This document shows, in pieces, positions 1 to 9,007 of a stretch of DNA of 64,000 nucleotides. The notes below the pieces were generated by a model. That model searched no databases and was not told the origin of the DNA. It saw only the letters and a program-made list of their open reading frames with translations. Source of the stretch: Polynucleobacter sp. AP-Latsch-80-C2. Its GTDB lineage: Bacteria > Pseudomonadota > Gammaproteobacteria > Burkholderiales > Burkholderiaceae. The stretch lies in contig NZ_JACVOY010000008.1 in assembly GCF_018882185.1 (NCBI RefSeq), positions 1-64,000 of the forward strand. The letters run 5' to 3'. The translations under genes were made by a program, and so were the position numbers. Each line of letters opens with the position of its first letter. Position 1 is the stretch's first letter.

Positions 1-240
1 ATCCCGATCGCGCTGAGTCAAAAAGACGCTCGCTGGGTCAGCCAAAGGCTGGGCAGCACCCAATAAAAAGCGGATATTAAAGAGATTGGCTAAATAGGCA
101 AGAGAGGTGAGGCCGATGGAGCGTTGAGTCATTTCATCGGCTGATACGCCATAATCTCTAAAGCTGATTAACCCAAGCGCTAGTAATACTCCAAAGAATA
201 TCCCAACCCAAACTTTGTAATTAAGAGTTTTGGAATCCAT
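1..240 (-). CDS. GT-C-like membrane glycosyltransferase, N-terminal part (runs off window)
   Basis: An open frame begins at an ATG (complement 238-240) and stays open for 80 codons to the window edge, so the C-terminus is missing. It starts with a charged N-terminus, then a hydrophobic helix (about residues 11-25), then a loop with an acidic pair in the context SADEMTQRS. One membrane helix followed by an acidic first periplasmic loop is the usual start of GT-C (GT39/PMT-like) transferases, which move a sugar from a polyprenyl-phosphate carrier. The divergent neighbour at 357 has the same layout (SWDELAEY), so the two may be relatives. The family call rests on this short stretch only; substrate is unknown. 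Confidence 0.55.
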   Translation of the reverse strand, partial: MDSKTLNYKVWVGIFFGVLLALGLISFRDYGVSADEMTQRSIGLTSLAYLANLFNIRFLLGAAQPLADPASVFLTQRDRD

Positions 241-356
241 TAATGTTAGGTGGAGTCTGTTTAAAGACATAGAATTGGTATTCTAAAGCCATGGGTTAAG
301 TAAATATACAGGCTATTAGACAACTCATATATTTAACTTAGATTATTTTAGGAATT
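241..356. promoter_or_regulatory. AT-rich divergent intergenic region
   Basis: This 116-bp gap separates two divergent membrane-protein genes and must hold both promoters. It is strongly AT-rich, and I could not settle on a convincing -35/-10 pair. An AGGA at 350-353 is the only Shine-Dalgarno-like element for the rightward gene. Confidence 0.3.
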
Positions 357-1979
357 TTGGCTCCCGTGAAAGCCTTTGAAAGATTATTTTTTGCAATATA
401 TATTCCCTTGGGTGTTTGGGGGTGCCTTCATGCGGGCATTTCCTGGGATGAGCTTGCCGAGTATCAGACTTTACTCATCAATATTGGCGCGGTTAAGGGA
501 TTATGGGGTGGCAGCCATACTGAGTACCAATCTTTATTGCACTATGGTGATCGCTATTATGGAATTGGGTTTCATTTAATTTCTAATGCAATCGCAATGA
601 TTGCATTGTGGGTAAATAGCCATATTTTTTCTTTTAGCGCTAACCCATCAGAAATTCTCTTTACCCATCTTTCTGTATTTGCAACCTTCATTCTTTCAGG
701 GCTGGTTATTAAATCAATTCTAGAGAAGTTGATCAATAATCATTCCATGTCTCTAATTGGCATGATGACATATTTACTATGGCCATATCTTCTTGGCCAT
801 GCCTTTGTAAATGTGAAGGACATCCCTTTCTTATTTGCCTGGCTTTTGTGCACCAATACCTTGTTAAATTTATTGCAACATTGGTATGCAAAATTTACGA
901 TTAGTAGCAACCAAGCTTTAATGCATTTTTTCTTATTAGGGGTTGGAACCGCCTGGCTCCTATCCATTCGTATTTCAGGACTATTAATTTTTATTGAATA
1001 TGCAGCCTGCTTCTTTGTTTATTTATTGTTGGGTAAATGTAGATTAAAACTTGCTCTCCGTGTCAGCTACTTAGCAGCCTTCGCTTTGCCTTTGGCTATG
1101 GGGGTTTTTATCTTATATCCAGTCTTTTGGCATAACCCATTAGAGGTGGTGAATGCAATACAGTATATGAGCCAACACCCTTGGGATGGCGATACTTTAA
1201 CTGCAGGAAAATTCCTAGCTCCAAGGCAGCTCTCCTATTTTTATATTCCCGCATGGTTGCTTGTTAAGTTGCCTTTAGTAACTCTGTTGGGATTATTGTT
1301 GATTCCATTGGTTGTCTATCGGGAAATGAAGAAAATAAAATACTCCCCTATCAACTTGCAGCTCATTAATTTTATTGCCTTATTTGCTAGTGTTGTATTG
1401 ATATTGCTAACTTTAGTCATAATTAAGGCTGGTTTATATAACGAGCTACGGCAAATATTATTTATATTCCCATTAATTTATATTCTTGGTTTCGCGGGTT
1501 TTTACTTCATATCAAAAAAGATCCTAACTGTTGCTTTAGTTGCAACAGCTGTATTTTTTCTGGTGGATAACCTTGCTCTATATCCATATTCATATGTCTA
1601 TATGAATGAGGCTTCTCGAAAATTAGACATTGGATCGAAGTATGAGAAGGACTATCTAGGACTCTCCATTGATCGTACTACGACATGGTTAAATCAGCAG
1701 GCGCAAGGTAATAGTGAGAAAGCATGCGCAGTAGTTACTCCTGCCCATTTATGGAAAGGATTGGATCAATCCAAATTTCCCTGTGTTCAAGGTTATGAAA
1801 ATTTCACATCCCTTAAAAAGCCTTTCTTCTTTTCTTGGCTTGTTCGAGACCGCATTGATTTACTTCCATTGCCCTCCTGCAAGCTGATTCATGAGGAGCA
1901 AGTTAGCATGCCCCTATCGCCCACCAAGTTGGTGATGAGTCAGCTATTTTTCTGCGATCCAATTGCTATTGAAAAGTAG
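357..1979 (+). CDS. Multi-pass GT-C-family glycosyltransferase-like protein
   Basis: The 540-residue protein is dominated by hydrophobic helices (roughly a dozen) up to about residue 410 and ends in a soluble domain of about 130 residues. The first loop carries SWDELAEYQ, the acidic position expected of a GT-C catalytic aspartate, and WPYLLGHAFVNVKD lies in a later loop. Such enzymes add a sugar outside the inner membrane from a polyprenyl-phosphate donor. The likely donor here is a polyprenyl-phosphoryl sugar made by genes at 11175-15826. The start is uncertain: TTG at 357 is only 3 nt from AGGA, while GTG at 366 is 12 nt away. The gene is AT-rich and overlaps the convergent neighbour by 14 bp. 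Sugar and acceptor are unknown. Confidence 0.6.
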   Translation: MAPVKAFERLFFAIYIPLGVWGCLHAGISWDELAEYQTLLINIGAVKGLWGGSHTEYQSLLHYGDRYYGIGFHLISNAIAMIALWVNSHIFSFSANPSEILFTHLSVFATFILSGLVIKSILEKLINNHSMSLIGMMTYLLWPYLLGHAFVNVKDIPFLFAWLLCTNTLLNLLQHWYAKFTISSNQALMHFFLLGVGTAWLLSIRISGLLIFIEYAACFFVYLLLGKCRLKLALRVSYLAAFALPLAMGVFILYPVFWHNPLEVVNAIQYMSQHPWDGDTLTAGKFLAPRQLSYFYIPAWLLVKLPLVTLLGLLLIPLVVYREMKKIKYSPINLQLINFIALFASVVLILLTLVIIKAGLYNELRQILFIFPLIYILGFAGFYFISKKILTVALVATAVFFLVDNLALYPYSYVYMNEASRKLDIGSKYEKDYLGLSIDRTTTWLNQQAQGNSEKACAVVTPAHLWKGLDQSKFPCVQGYENFTSLKKPFFFSWLVRDRIDLLPLPSCKLIHEEQVSMPLSPTKLVMSQLFFCDPIAIEK

Positions 1980-4023
1980 CACTTTTTAAGCCAATACCTA
2001 ATTTGCGATCATCATTTCCAAGATTTAGAGATTTTGGGCTGACTGCATCAGGGAATTCAAAATCAATAGTTATTGGCAAACGCGCATTGTCAACGCTTGT
2101 AAGGGGAATGTAGAGCTCATTCCCATCAAATTTATTCAAGAGGACCTTTCCTTTCTGTTGCCCATTAATAAATACTATTACCTCTTGTTTTGGATGCGCT
2201 GCATTTACAAATGCATTGATGCTGAAGGTAATCGATTTTGCACCATTCTCTGGCATCGGAATTTTTATGGTTGCTCGATTTTGGGTTGACCATATCCCAC
2301 CCCAAGTTTCGCGCTCACCCCAGCCTGAAATAATGTATTTACTTCGATCTAGCCAGTCGTTTGCAAAATTGATGGATGAATTAGTAGTTACATACGATCT
2401 TGACTCAAATTCACCAAGATATCCAAGGGAAACCAGTAGTTTCTTTAAGGAATCTATGTCCGGAATTCTCTTAAGAGATCCATTCTTGGCATTGGGATCG
2501 TAATCATAAAACCAAAGATTGGCGGTGTCAGTCTTCCACCATCGATCAATTGTAAGAATGCCATCAGATAGCTGTAGCGGCTTACTAAAATTACTTGCTC
2601 TCGTATCCAATACGGCACCGCCAGCAATTTTTTTATTGGTATAGAGCGATAAAGCCGCTCCAAAGTCCCATGGCTGAGTAAAAACAATTTCATTATTGAA
2701 GTTATTGGGTAAATAACCTGGGACATTGCCAATAATGGTGGCTTCTGCAAGGATGTCTGCTGAATTAATTTTCCCGAGAATATCTTCTAGGATTGATGTT
2801 TGGAGCTGCCAGGATCTAATGTAATTATCTCGTTGTACTCCAAAAGAAATATAAGCAAGACAGCCTATTAATATTGCAAATACTAATGCCAATATTTTTT
2901 TAGAGAAAAAGTTAATGATGCTGGCAATCAATAGCGCCCAGCAAATCCATGAAGATGATAGCGCGCGAGCATCATTTCCGCCAATCTCGGCATATGCTCC
3001 AGAAAGAATGAATATCGATGACGATGCTAAAAAACAAAGTAGAAATATAAGAAAAGTTCTTAATTTATCTCCTAGGGGAAGCCGAATATCTATGTTGGAT
3101 ATTGTTTGCCTTGCCCAGAAAACAAAAAAGGTCAAGGCTAAAACTATTGAAATGGCATACCCATAGAGATCAATTCTCTTCAATGATTTGATCAGCAGCT
3201 CAGGCAAGGCCCCATAAAAGACACTTAGCCAATTCAGAAAGAAGTAGACAATATTGTTGGGATCAAATGCAAGTCGTGAATGCACGGTTGAAAATATCCA
3301 TACTGCTAATACTTTTTGCCAGAGTACTGCGCCTCCTAAAACGAGAATAATTGGAGCAATATATTTAAGAAGGTATTGAAATGGCTTTTCAATCAGTGTT
3401 TTTGCATCGAGGGCAAAAGGGAGTGCCGCAGTTAGAACCAAGAGGGGGAGCATCACTTCATAGGTAAGAAGGCTGCTAATAAGAAGTAAGTATGAGACTA
3501 CATAAGTAAGTAGACTTTTTCTGATGTAATAAGATTTTAGTAATAGTAGCGATAGGGCCCAAAATAAAAATGCAAGAGTTGCCGTGGATTGATTGATTGG
3601 TGAAATAACAATGGGCATTGCGATAATAGGAGTGCTAGCTAAAACAATAAATACAATTTTGGCAAACGGGGTTAATAATTGCCTGATAGCGCTTGCTGTA
3701 GTGAAGATTGCGAATAAATATATCGCCGTATTAAAAATTAAGTACCGGCTTATATTTAAGCCAAATAACAATGTTGTGGCTGTAATTGGTAATGGCGCTA
3801 ACGGGCGATTTGAAAATAGTGGAAACCATGATCTATAGCATTCAAAAAATCCACTGCAAATGAGATTTTGAGCAATATCACCCCAATCATCAGCAATAAT
3901 CCCACCCTTGAGTAATAGGGGTGTATAAGCCCCCGCTATAAATAGCAACAAAAGTGGCCAGGTAACAAGAGTGAGGGTCTTTTTCCAGGGGGGCTGCATG
4001 GGCATGCTTGGCTTCAAATCCAT
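1966..4023 (-). CDS. Large membrane protein with periplasmic C-terminal domain, GT-C-like
   Basis: The 685-residue protein has an N-terminal hydrophobic helix (about 18-38), then an acidic loop with GIIADDWGD, then about ten further helices to about residue 430. The last 250 residues are soluble and rich in beta-type sequence, ending with what looks like a carbohydrate-binding or sandwich fold. This layout (helix, DD/DE loop, membrane bundle, soluble C-terminus) resembles GT-C polysaccharide transferases including GtrII-like and arabinosyltransferase-like proteins. I cannot name the family. It is convergent with the gene on its left (14-bp overlap) and divergent from the UbiA gene 55 bp to its right. 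Its composition is AT-rich, which suggests acquisition with the left end of the locus. Confidence 0.55.
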   Translation of the reverse strand: MDLKPSMPMQPPWKKTLTLVTWPLLLLFIAGAYTPLLLKGGIIADDWGDIAQNLICSGFFECYRSWFPLFSNRPLAPLPITATTLLFGLNISRYLIFNTAIYLFAIFTTASAIRQLLTPFAKIVFIVLASTPIIAMPIVISPINQSTATLAFLFWALSLLLLKSYYIRKSLLTYVVSYLLLISSLLTYEVMLPLLVLTAALPFALDAKTLIEKPFQYLLKYIAPIILVLGGAVLWQKVLAVWIFSTVHSRLAFDPNNIVYFFLNWLSVFYGALPELLIKSLKRIDLYGYAISIVLALTFFVFWARQTISNIDIRLPLGDKLRTFLIFLLCFLASSSIFILSGAYAEIGGNDARALSSSWICWALLIASIINFFSKKILALVFAILIGCLAYISFGVQRDNYIRSWQLQTSILEDILGKINSADILAEATIIGNVPGYLPNNFNNEIVFTQPWDFGAALSLYTNKKIAGGAVLDTRASNFSKPLQLSDGILTIDRWWKTDTANLWFYDYDPNAKNGSLKRIPDIDSLKKLLVSLGYLGEFESRSYVTTNSSINFANDWLDRSKYIISGWGERETWGGIWSTQNRATIKIPMPENGAKSITFSINAFVNAAHPKQEVIVFINGQQKGKVLLNKFDGNELYIPLTSVDNARLPITIDFEFPDAVSPKSLNLGNDDRKLGIGLKSATFQ

Positions 4024-4078
4024 ATAGATTGTATTTTTGGCATTTTAGGCTATTACAATATCGATAGCTATTGAATAG

Positions 4079-5065
4079 ATGGCTAATCAATTCAAATTGG
4101 GGATCATTTTGTCGGTAAATAAGCAAGCAAAACCAGATTACTTACGAGGACATCTTGAGATATGCCGCTTTGATCACTGGATCAAAAATGTCTTTGTTCT
4201 TCCAGGCTTTTTAATTGCAGTCAGTATTTATCCCCAAAGCATTAATCCGGGTTTATTCATCTCGGTCGTAATTGGGTTTTTGGCTGCAGGATTGGTGGCA
4301 TCCAGCAACTACGTGATTAATGAAATTCTAGATGCTCCATTTGATGCACTGCATCCCACTAAACGTCTTCGTCCAACTCCAGCAGGTCGTGTTCATATTC
4401 AATGGGGATATGTCCAGTGGATAGTATTGATGCTAATTGGTTTAGCTTTGGCGTCATTGGTTTCTCAAGCATTGGTTTGGGTCTTGCTCTGGCTGTGGGT
4501 GATGGGTTGTATTTACAACATTCCACCTGTACGCGCCAAGGACCTGCCTTATATTGATGTGCTGGTTGAGTCGATTAATAATCCGATTCGCTTATTGGTT
4601 GGTTGGTATATCGTTTCCCCACCATTTCAGATTCCAGTTTCGCTACTCATTTCTTACTGGATGATAGGTGCATATTTAATGGCCATTAAGCGTTTTGCTG
4701 AGATGCGGGATATTTCAAGAAATATCTCTGCCAAGCAATACCGTAAATCATTTGGTTACTACACCGAGCAAAACTTACTAGTGTCCATCATGTTTTATGC
4801 ATCTACCTCCATGTTGTTCTTTGGAGCATTTGTAATGCGTTATCGCCTGGAGTTAATTCTGTCATTTCCATTGATTGCCTTCATCATGGCCATGTACCTT
4901 AACCTGGCCTTTAAGGAAGATGGTAGCGCCCAAGCTCCTGAGAAATTATGGAAAGAAACCCCCCTCATGTTGGCATCATTTTTATGTCTCATCTTGATGG
5001 TATTTCTTATGAATGTGTCCTTGCCAGCCTTTACCGCGTTCTTTCAGCAATCAGTTCTTAATTGA
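4079..5065 (+). CDS. UbiA-family prenyltransferase, DPPR-synthase-like
   Basis: The 328-residue protein has about eight or nine membrane helices. The first aspartate-rich motif is NEILDAPFDALHPTKRLRP, close to the NDxxDxxxD-HPTKRxRP pattern of decaprenyl-phosphate phosphoribosyltransferases (Rv3806c type). The second motif (YNIPPVRAKDLPYIDV) differs from the LAYSFSLKR-LDV form in the paralogue at 12289, so the two are not simple duplicates. The family joins an activated or cyclic substrate to a polyprenyl group in the membrane. With the unknown membrane protein 23 bp downstream it forms a likely two-gene unit. No HAD domain is present. The substrate could be polyprenyl phosphate plus PRPP, but that is inference. 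Confidence 0.7.
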   Translation: MANQFKLGIILSVNKQAKPDYLRGHLEICRFDHWIKNVFVLPGFLIAVSIYPQSINPGLFISVVIGFLAAGLVASSNYVINEILDAPFDALHPTKRLRPTPAGRVHIQWGYVQWIVLMLIGLALASLVSQALVWVLLWLWVMGCIYNIPPVRAKDLPYIDVLVESINNPIRLLVGWYIVSPPFQIPVSLLISYWMIGAYLMAIKRFAEMRDISRNISAKQYRKSFGYYTEQNLLVSIMFYASTSMLFFGAFVMRYRLELILSFPLIAFIMAMYLNLAFKEDGSAQAPEKLWKETPLMLASFLCLILMVFLMNVSLPAFTAFFQQSVLN

Positions 5066-5088
5066 TTCAATAGGGCTATTGAGTAAGC

Positions 5089-6075
5089 ATGCCCTCTAGT
5101 GCAACAGCAAAATCAAATAGGCAGGCAGTGCCCGCCTATTTGATTTTGCTGTTTGTGAGCTCTTGTTTGAGCGTATTTTTGGTTATGCGCAATCCCTGGG
5201 TGGCTTCGGATCTTAATACAGATTCCTATGTTTGGTTCTTAGAGTTTTCTCGTGCCATTTTTCAGCCCCAGTCCGCTTATTACGCTGAATCTATTCTTCT
5301 CCCCCTGCTTGCTAAGATTCTGGGCGCAACTCAAACGCTGATTACTTATAAGTTGCTTTGCGGCATATTAACTGTATGCATCTTGCCTATCGCCGCTATT
5401 TTTGCTCAGCGATATTTTCAGAACCTATATAAAACCCTGCTATTCATTGTTTTATTTGGGTTATCTTTTCAGTACTTGCAGTTCTACATTCTGGGATTTC
5501 CTGACCCTCTGACAATTCTTTTATTAGTAATAGCGGTTTTTCAAAAGAGATTGGGAGCAATGTTTACCTTGCTAGTTCTCGCAATGCTCTCGCATTTCTC
5601 TATGGCCGCTCTGAGTGTTCTTGGCTTGATTAGCTTAGTGTATTTTTCGACAAATACGAGCTTTTATTCTCAGAAGAATTTAGTTGGTGCAGCGCTTGCT
5701 GCCATTCTTGCTGGAAAAGCCCTTTTACTTGCTTGGTATGCCGTCTTTCACTATCAATTACTTAGTAGATTAGATTGGGCTCTTGGTAAGGGCTATATAT
5801 TCTTTCTAGAGCGTTATGAAACTAATACGGCAGGGTTCTGGCTGACACCTGGAATTCCTTTTTTAGCGCTTTATTTCTTGATCGCCGCTTATTTTCTGAT
5901 GCAGAAGAAATTTGCTTTTGTGTTCACGGCAATTCTTACCTTAGCTATTGCCTACGTGGCCCTATTTTGGACGGTCGATGGCTTACGAGTATTTGCTGTT
6001 GTTATTGCAGCGCCATATGCCTACTTACTTCTGAGCTTTATAAATAGCCTGCCTTTTTGGAGGACTGTTAAGTAG
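5089..6075 (+). CDS. Unknown multi-pass membrane protein
   Basis: The 328-residue protein has about nine or ten hydrophobic helices and little soluble sequence. I do not recognise the family. The first loop contains SDLNTDSYVWFLEFS, and its general layout is like the membrane protein at 25271. A polymerase or GT-C-like role in polysaccharide assembly is possible from context only. It sits 23 bp after the UbiA-family gene and is probably co-transcribed with it. Its 3' end overlaps the convergent ABC transporter gene by 8 bp. Confidence 0.5.
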   Translation: MPSSATAKSNRQAVPAYLILLFVSSCLSVFLVMRNPWVASDLNTDSYVWFLEFSRAIFQPQSAYYAESILLPLLAKILGATQTLITYKLLCGILTVCILPIAAIFAQRYFQNLYKTLLFIVLFGLSFQYLQFYILGFPDPLTILLLVIAVFQKRLGAMFTLLVLAMLSHFSMAALSVLGLISLVYFSTNTSFYSQKNLVGAALAAILAGKALLLAWYAVFHYQLLSRLDWALGKGYIFFLERYETNTAGFWLTPGIPFLALYFLIAAYFLMQKKFAFVFTAILTLAIAYVALFWTVDGLRVFAVVIAAPYAYLLLSFINSLPFWRTVK

Positions 6076-7936
6076 CTTGCTTAGATTCAATAATCGGTAA
6101 GGCGAGTTCTTCGTAGCTACCTATGGCCTCAATCTTGCCATGATCTAACTTAACCAGCATGGAGCAATCTTTGAGCGTGCTTAAGCGGTGTGCAATCATC
6201 AGTACGGTGTAATTAGAGCCAAGGTTTTGAATGGATTCCATTACAGCAATTTCAGTCTCTGTGTCTAAGGCGCTGGTCGCCTCATCAAAAATCAAGACAT
6301 CTGCATTCTTGTAGAGCGCTCTAGCAATACCGATACGTTGGCGCTGGCCACCGGAGAGACGCGTGCCGCGTTCACCAACGAAGGTTTCATAGCCTTGGGG
6401 TAGCCCTTCAATTGTCTTGGCGATCTGTGCCTGCACAGCGACTCGCTTAACTCTCTCGTGATCAATCTCATGTTTTGGGATGCCAAACGCAATATTCTCT
6501 TCGATCGTCGAGTCAGCTAAATAAATTGTTTGTGGAACGTGAGCAATATGCATTTGCCAAGCGCGATGATTTGCTTCTGTAATGATTTGATCATCAATTT
6601 CCAATGCGCCTGCGCTTGGTCTGAGTAGGCCCATCAAGATATCTAATAGTGTGCTCTTGCCGGCCCCAGTAGTTCCGATAAAACCCACTCGGCTACCTTT
6701 AGGAATGGTGAGTGAGAGTTTATCTAGAATGAGTGGTGAGTTTTCTCTGTACTGAAACGACACATCCTTAAGATTGATTTCATTCTTAAAGGGAATAGGC
6801 TCTGAAGGCAATTGATTCGCATATTCCGGTAATGGTTGATCCAGAAAATCCAAAGTGTCTTTGAGTGAGAACTGGTTACGTAAAATAGCAGTCCAAGCAC
6901 TGTAAGCAAGCTGCATCACTGGCAGTAAACGTTGTGAAGCTAAAGCAAGTGCGCCCACAATCGGAATGGCTTGGTTAATCTCATTCGATTGCTTGGTCAA
7001 CACAAAGGAGAGCAGTGCAATGAGCAGCATACCTAGTGCTTCAGTCACAAAGCGGGGACTCACGCTAATGAATGAGCTGGTCGCATAAGCTTTACGCAAA
7101 ATAGAATCGGACTTTTGATAGACCTGACAGTAAGCATCTTGGGATCCATCAATCAAGATATCCCGAATACCGCCTAAACCCTCTTGCAAGGACTTGATCA
7201 CGCGCGCTGATTCGACGGTGATGTCTTTACTGTTGTTCATCAGTTTTCTGCGTGTCACTTTCATGGTTACGAAATACATCAAACCAAATACACCAAATGC
7301 TGCCGCTGAAGGGATCGGCGCAATAACCAAAAGAGTGCCGAGCATCAAGACCAACATAATCATCGAGCTCAAAACATAGAGCGCCGACATGATGATGCCG
7401 TCAGTCACTATCGTAGTCTTACCGGTCACACCATCAATGATCTCGCTAGTATTTCGAGAGAGGTGAGTTAGATAAGGTTGATATAGTGTTTTGCGGTAAA
7501 TGCTGTAACCAATATCGGCGCCAGTCGCAAATGACAAACGTAAACTAACTTTGAGCAACACCAAGCGCATGGCGCCAGCAACGATGGCCGTAAAACCAAA
7601 TAGAAGGGTAAGGGGTAGTAATAGCTCGCCCTCTGACTGAATGCCGGCCAACTGAATAAATGGTTGGGCAATAGGCAGCTCATAAATTTGTTTTGGATTA
7701 GTGAGCGCTGCAAGAAAAGGGACAATGACGCCCAAACTCAACACTTCTGCAAAAGACACCAAAACCATCAAGACCAGCAATAAGGCAAATTGGCCTTTGC
7801 GACGCGGGCTAAAGTGTTCCCAAAGCCTAAATAGGAGTTGAGGGAGTTTTTCTGTGGAAGGCACGCTAGGAATGGAGGTTTTGAGTTGGTCTGAGTTGAT
7901 TTTTGTTTTTTTGAGCTTTTTATTCAGGCAAGCCAC
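6068..7936 (-). CDS. ABC transporter, fused permease-ATPase (PglK/MsbA-like flippase)
   Basis: The 622-residue protein is a half-transporter. The exporter-type membrane domain covers about residues 50-350 with six helices. The nucleotide-binding domain covers about 380-610, with Walker A GTTGAGKST, a Q-loop, signature LSGGQRQRIGIARAL, Walker B VLIFDEATSALD and an H-loop (IAHRLS). All ATPase motifs are intact, so a homodimer should be active. In polysaccharide loci this family flips lipid-linked sugars (PglK) or lipid A core (MsbA). Because a separate Wzm/Wzt pair exists at 33-35 kb, this one may flip a shorter lipid-linked glycan. The start is GTG at 7936, with GAGG eight bases upstream. Confidence 0.85.
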   Translation of the reverse strand: MACLNKKLKKTKINSDQLKTSIPSVPSTEKLPQLLFRLWEHFSPRRKGQFALLLVLMVLVSFAEVLSLGVIVPFLAALTNPKQIYELPIAQPFIQLAGIQSEGELLLPLTLLFGFTAIVAGAMRLVLLKVSLRLSFATGADIGYSIYRKTLYQPYLTHLSRNTSEIIDGVTGKTTIVTDGIIMSALYVLSSMIMLVLMLGTLLVIAPIPSAAAFGVFGLMYFVTMKVTRRKLMNNSKDITVESARVIKSLQEGLGGIRDILIDGSQDAYCQVYQKSDSILRKAYATSSFISVSPRFVTEALGMLLIALLSFVLTKQSNEINQAIPIVGALALASQRLLPVMQLAYSAWTAILRNQFSLKDTLDFLDQPLPEYANQLPSEPIPFKNEINLKDVSFQYRENSPLILDKLSLTIPKGSRVGFIGTTGAGKSTLLDILMGLLRPSAGALEIDDQIITEANHRAWQMHIAHVPQTIYLADSTIEENIAFGIPKHEIDHERVKRVAVQAQIAKTIEGLPQGYETFVGERGTRLSGGQRQRIGIARALYKNADVLIFDEATSALDTETEIAVMESIQNLGSNYTVLMIAHRLSTLKDCSMLVKLDHGKIEAIGSYEELALPIIESKQAT

Positions 7937-8027
7937 CCGTTTGACCTCATTAGGCTCGGGGTAAAATGCGCTATGGCATTAATTTTAAAGCATATTTCTG
8001 CAAATCAACCTACTCAATGGATCCTTA

Positions 8028-8996
8028 ATGGGCCTGTTGAAGCTGATGAGTGCCACTAAATTCATGAAAAGCGCTGTTTTATTCCTCATATTCAATCGTC
8101 CAGAGACGACGATTAAGGTATTCGAGAAAATTCGTGCTGCCAAACCTCCCAAGTTATATATCTCAGCCGATGGCCCCAGATCTAATCGTCCAGGCGAACT
8201 AGAGCGCTGCGAAGAGGCTCGCAAGATTGCCTTAGGTGTGGATTGGCCGTGTGAAGTCAAAACTTTATTTCGAGAAAGCAACCTAGGTTGCAAGATGGGT
8301 GTTGCTTCCGGAATAGATTGGTTTTTTCAAAATGAAGAAGAGGGCATCATCCTCGAGGATGATGTCTTGCCTATGCCCAGCTTCTTTACTTTTTGTGATG
8401 AGATGCTTGAGCGCTATCGCAGCGATCCTACGATTGGCATGATCACCGGATCAAATCTCGTTTCAAAAAGAATCAAGCTAGATTCAAGCTACTTTGTAAG
8501 TCATGTGCCATTAATCTGGGGTTGGGCTACTTGGCGCCGCGCTTGGCAGCACTACGATGTGCGTATGGAAAACTGGCCACAATGGTCCAGAAGTGACAAG
8601 ATCACCAAATGTTTCCATGGCGATCAATTAGTATCCAGTTACTGGCGTGATGCTCTTGATTGGGTTTATCAAAATGGCATGGATACTTGGGACTACCAGT
8701 GGCTGTTTACTTGTTGGCAAGCAGGCATGTACTGCATCATTCCCTCACAAAATCTCACAGACAACTTAGGCTATGGTGTTGAGGCAACTCATACATCGAT
8801 GCATAAGCCAGATTGTCTGGTTGAGTCTGTGCCACAAGATCTCACATGGCCCTTAATTCACCCTAAAGCACTCGTACCAAACTGGAAAATCGATCGCATG
8901 ATGTTTGAGCGCATTCATGGAGTGACTTTGATGGGTTATGTTCGCAGACAGTTGCGCCCCTTGCGCAAAATCTTTAATGGCATTGTCGGAAAGTAA
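8028..8996 (+). CDS. Glycosyltransferase with GT2/GNT-I-like nucleotide-sugar domain
   Basis: The 322-residue soluble protein begins with a beta strand VLFLIFNRPETT and carries the acidic motif GIILEDDVLP around residue 105, the metal/nucleotide-sugar site of GT-A enzymes. The WGWATWRRAW segment recurs in proteins annotated as hemolytic-like or GNT-I-like sugar transferases. It should act at the cytoplasmic face on a lipid-linked acceptor. Start is uncertain: ATG at 8028, 8046 or 8064 are in frame, and the conserved core begins right after 8064. It leads a three-gene run of glycosyltransferases (12-bp gap to the next gene) and is divergent from the ABC flippase. Confidence 0.75.
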   Translation: MGLLKLMSATKFMKSAVLFLIFNRPETTIKVFEKIRAAKPPKLYISADGPRSNRPGELERCEEARKIALGVDWPCEVKTLFRESNLGCKMGVASGIDWFFQNEEEGIILEDDVLPMPSFFTFCDEMLERYRSDPTIGMITGSNLVSKRIKLDSSYFVSHVPLIWGWATWRRAWQHYDVRMENWPQWSRSDKITKCFHGDQLVSSYWRDALDWVYQNGMDTWDYQWLFTCWQAGMYCIIPSQNLTDNLGYGVEATHTSMHKPDCLVESVPQDLTWPLIHPKALVPNWKIDRMMFERIHGVTLMGYVRRQLRPLRKIFNGIVGK

Positions 8997-9007
8997 AGAG
9001 TCTGCAA

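Noticed and set aside
2454-2750. 98-codon frame inside the 685-residue membrane protein
   Set aside because: Embedded in another frame of a convincing gene; composition not protein-like.
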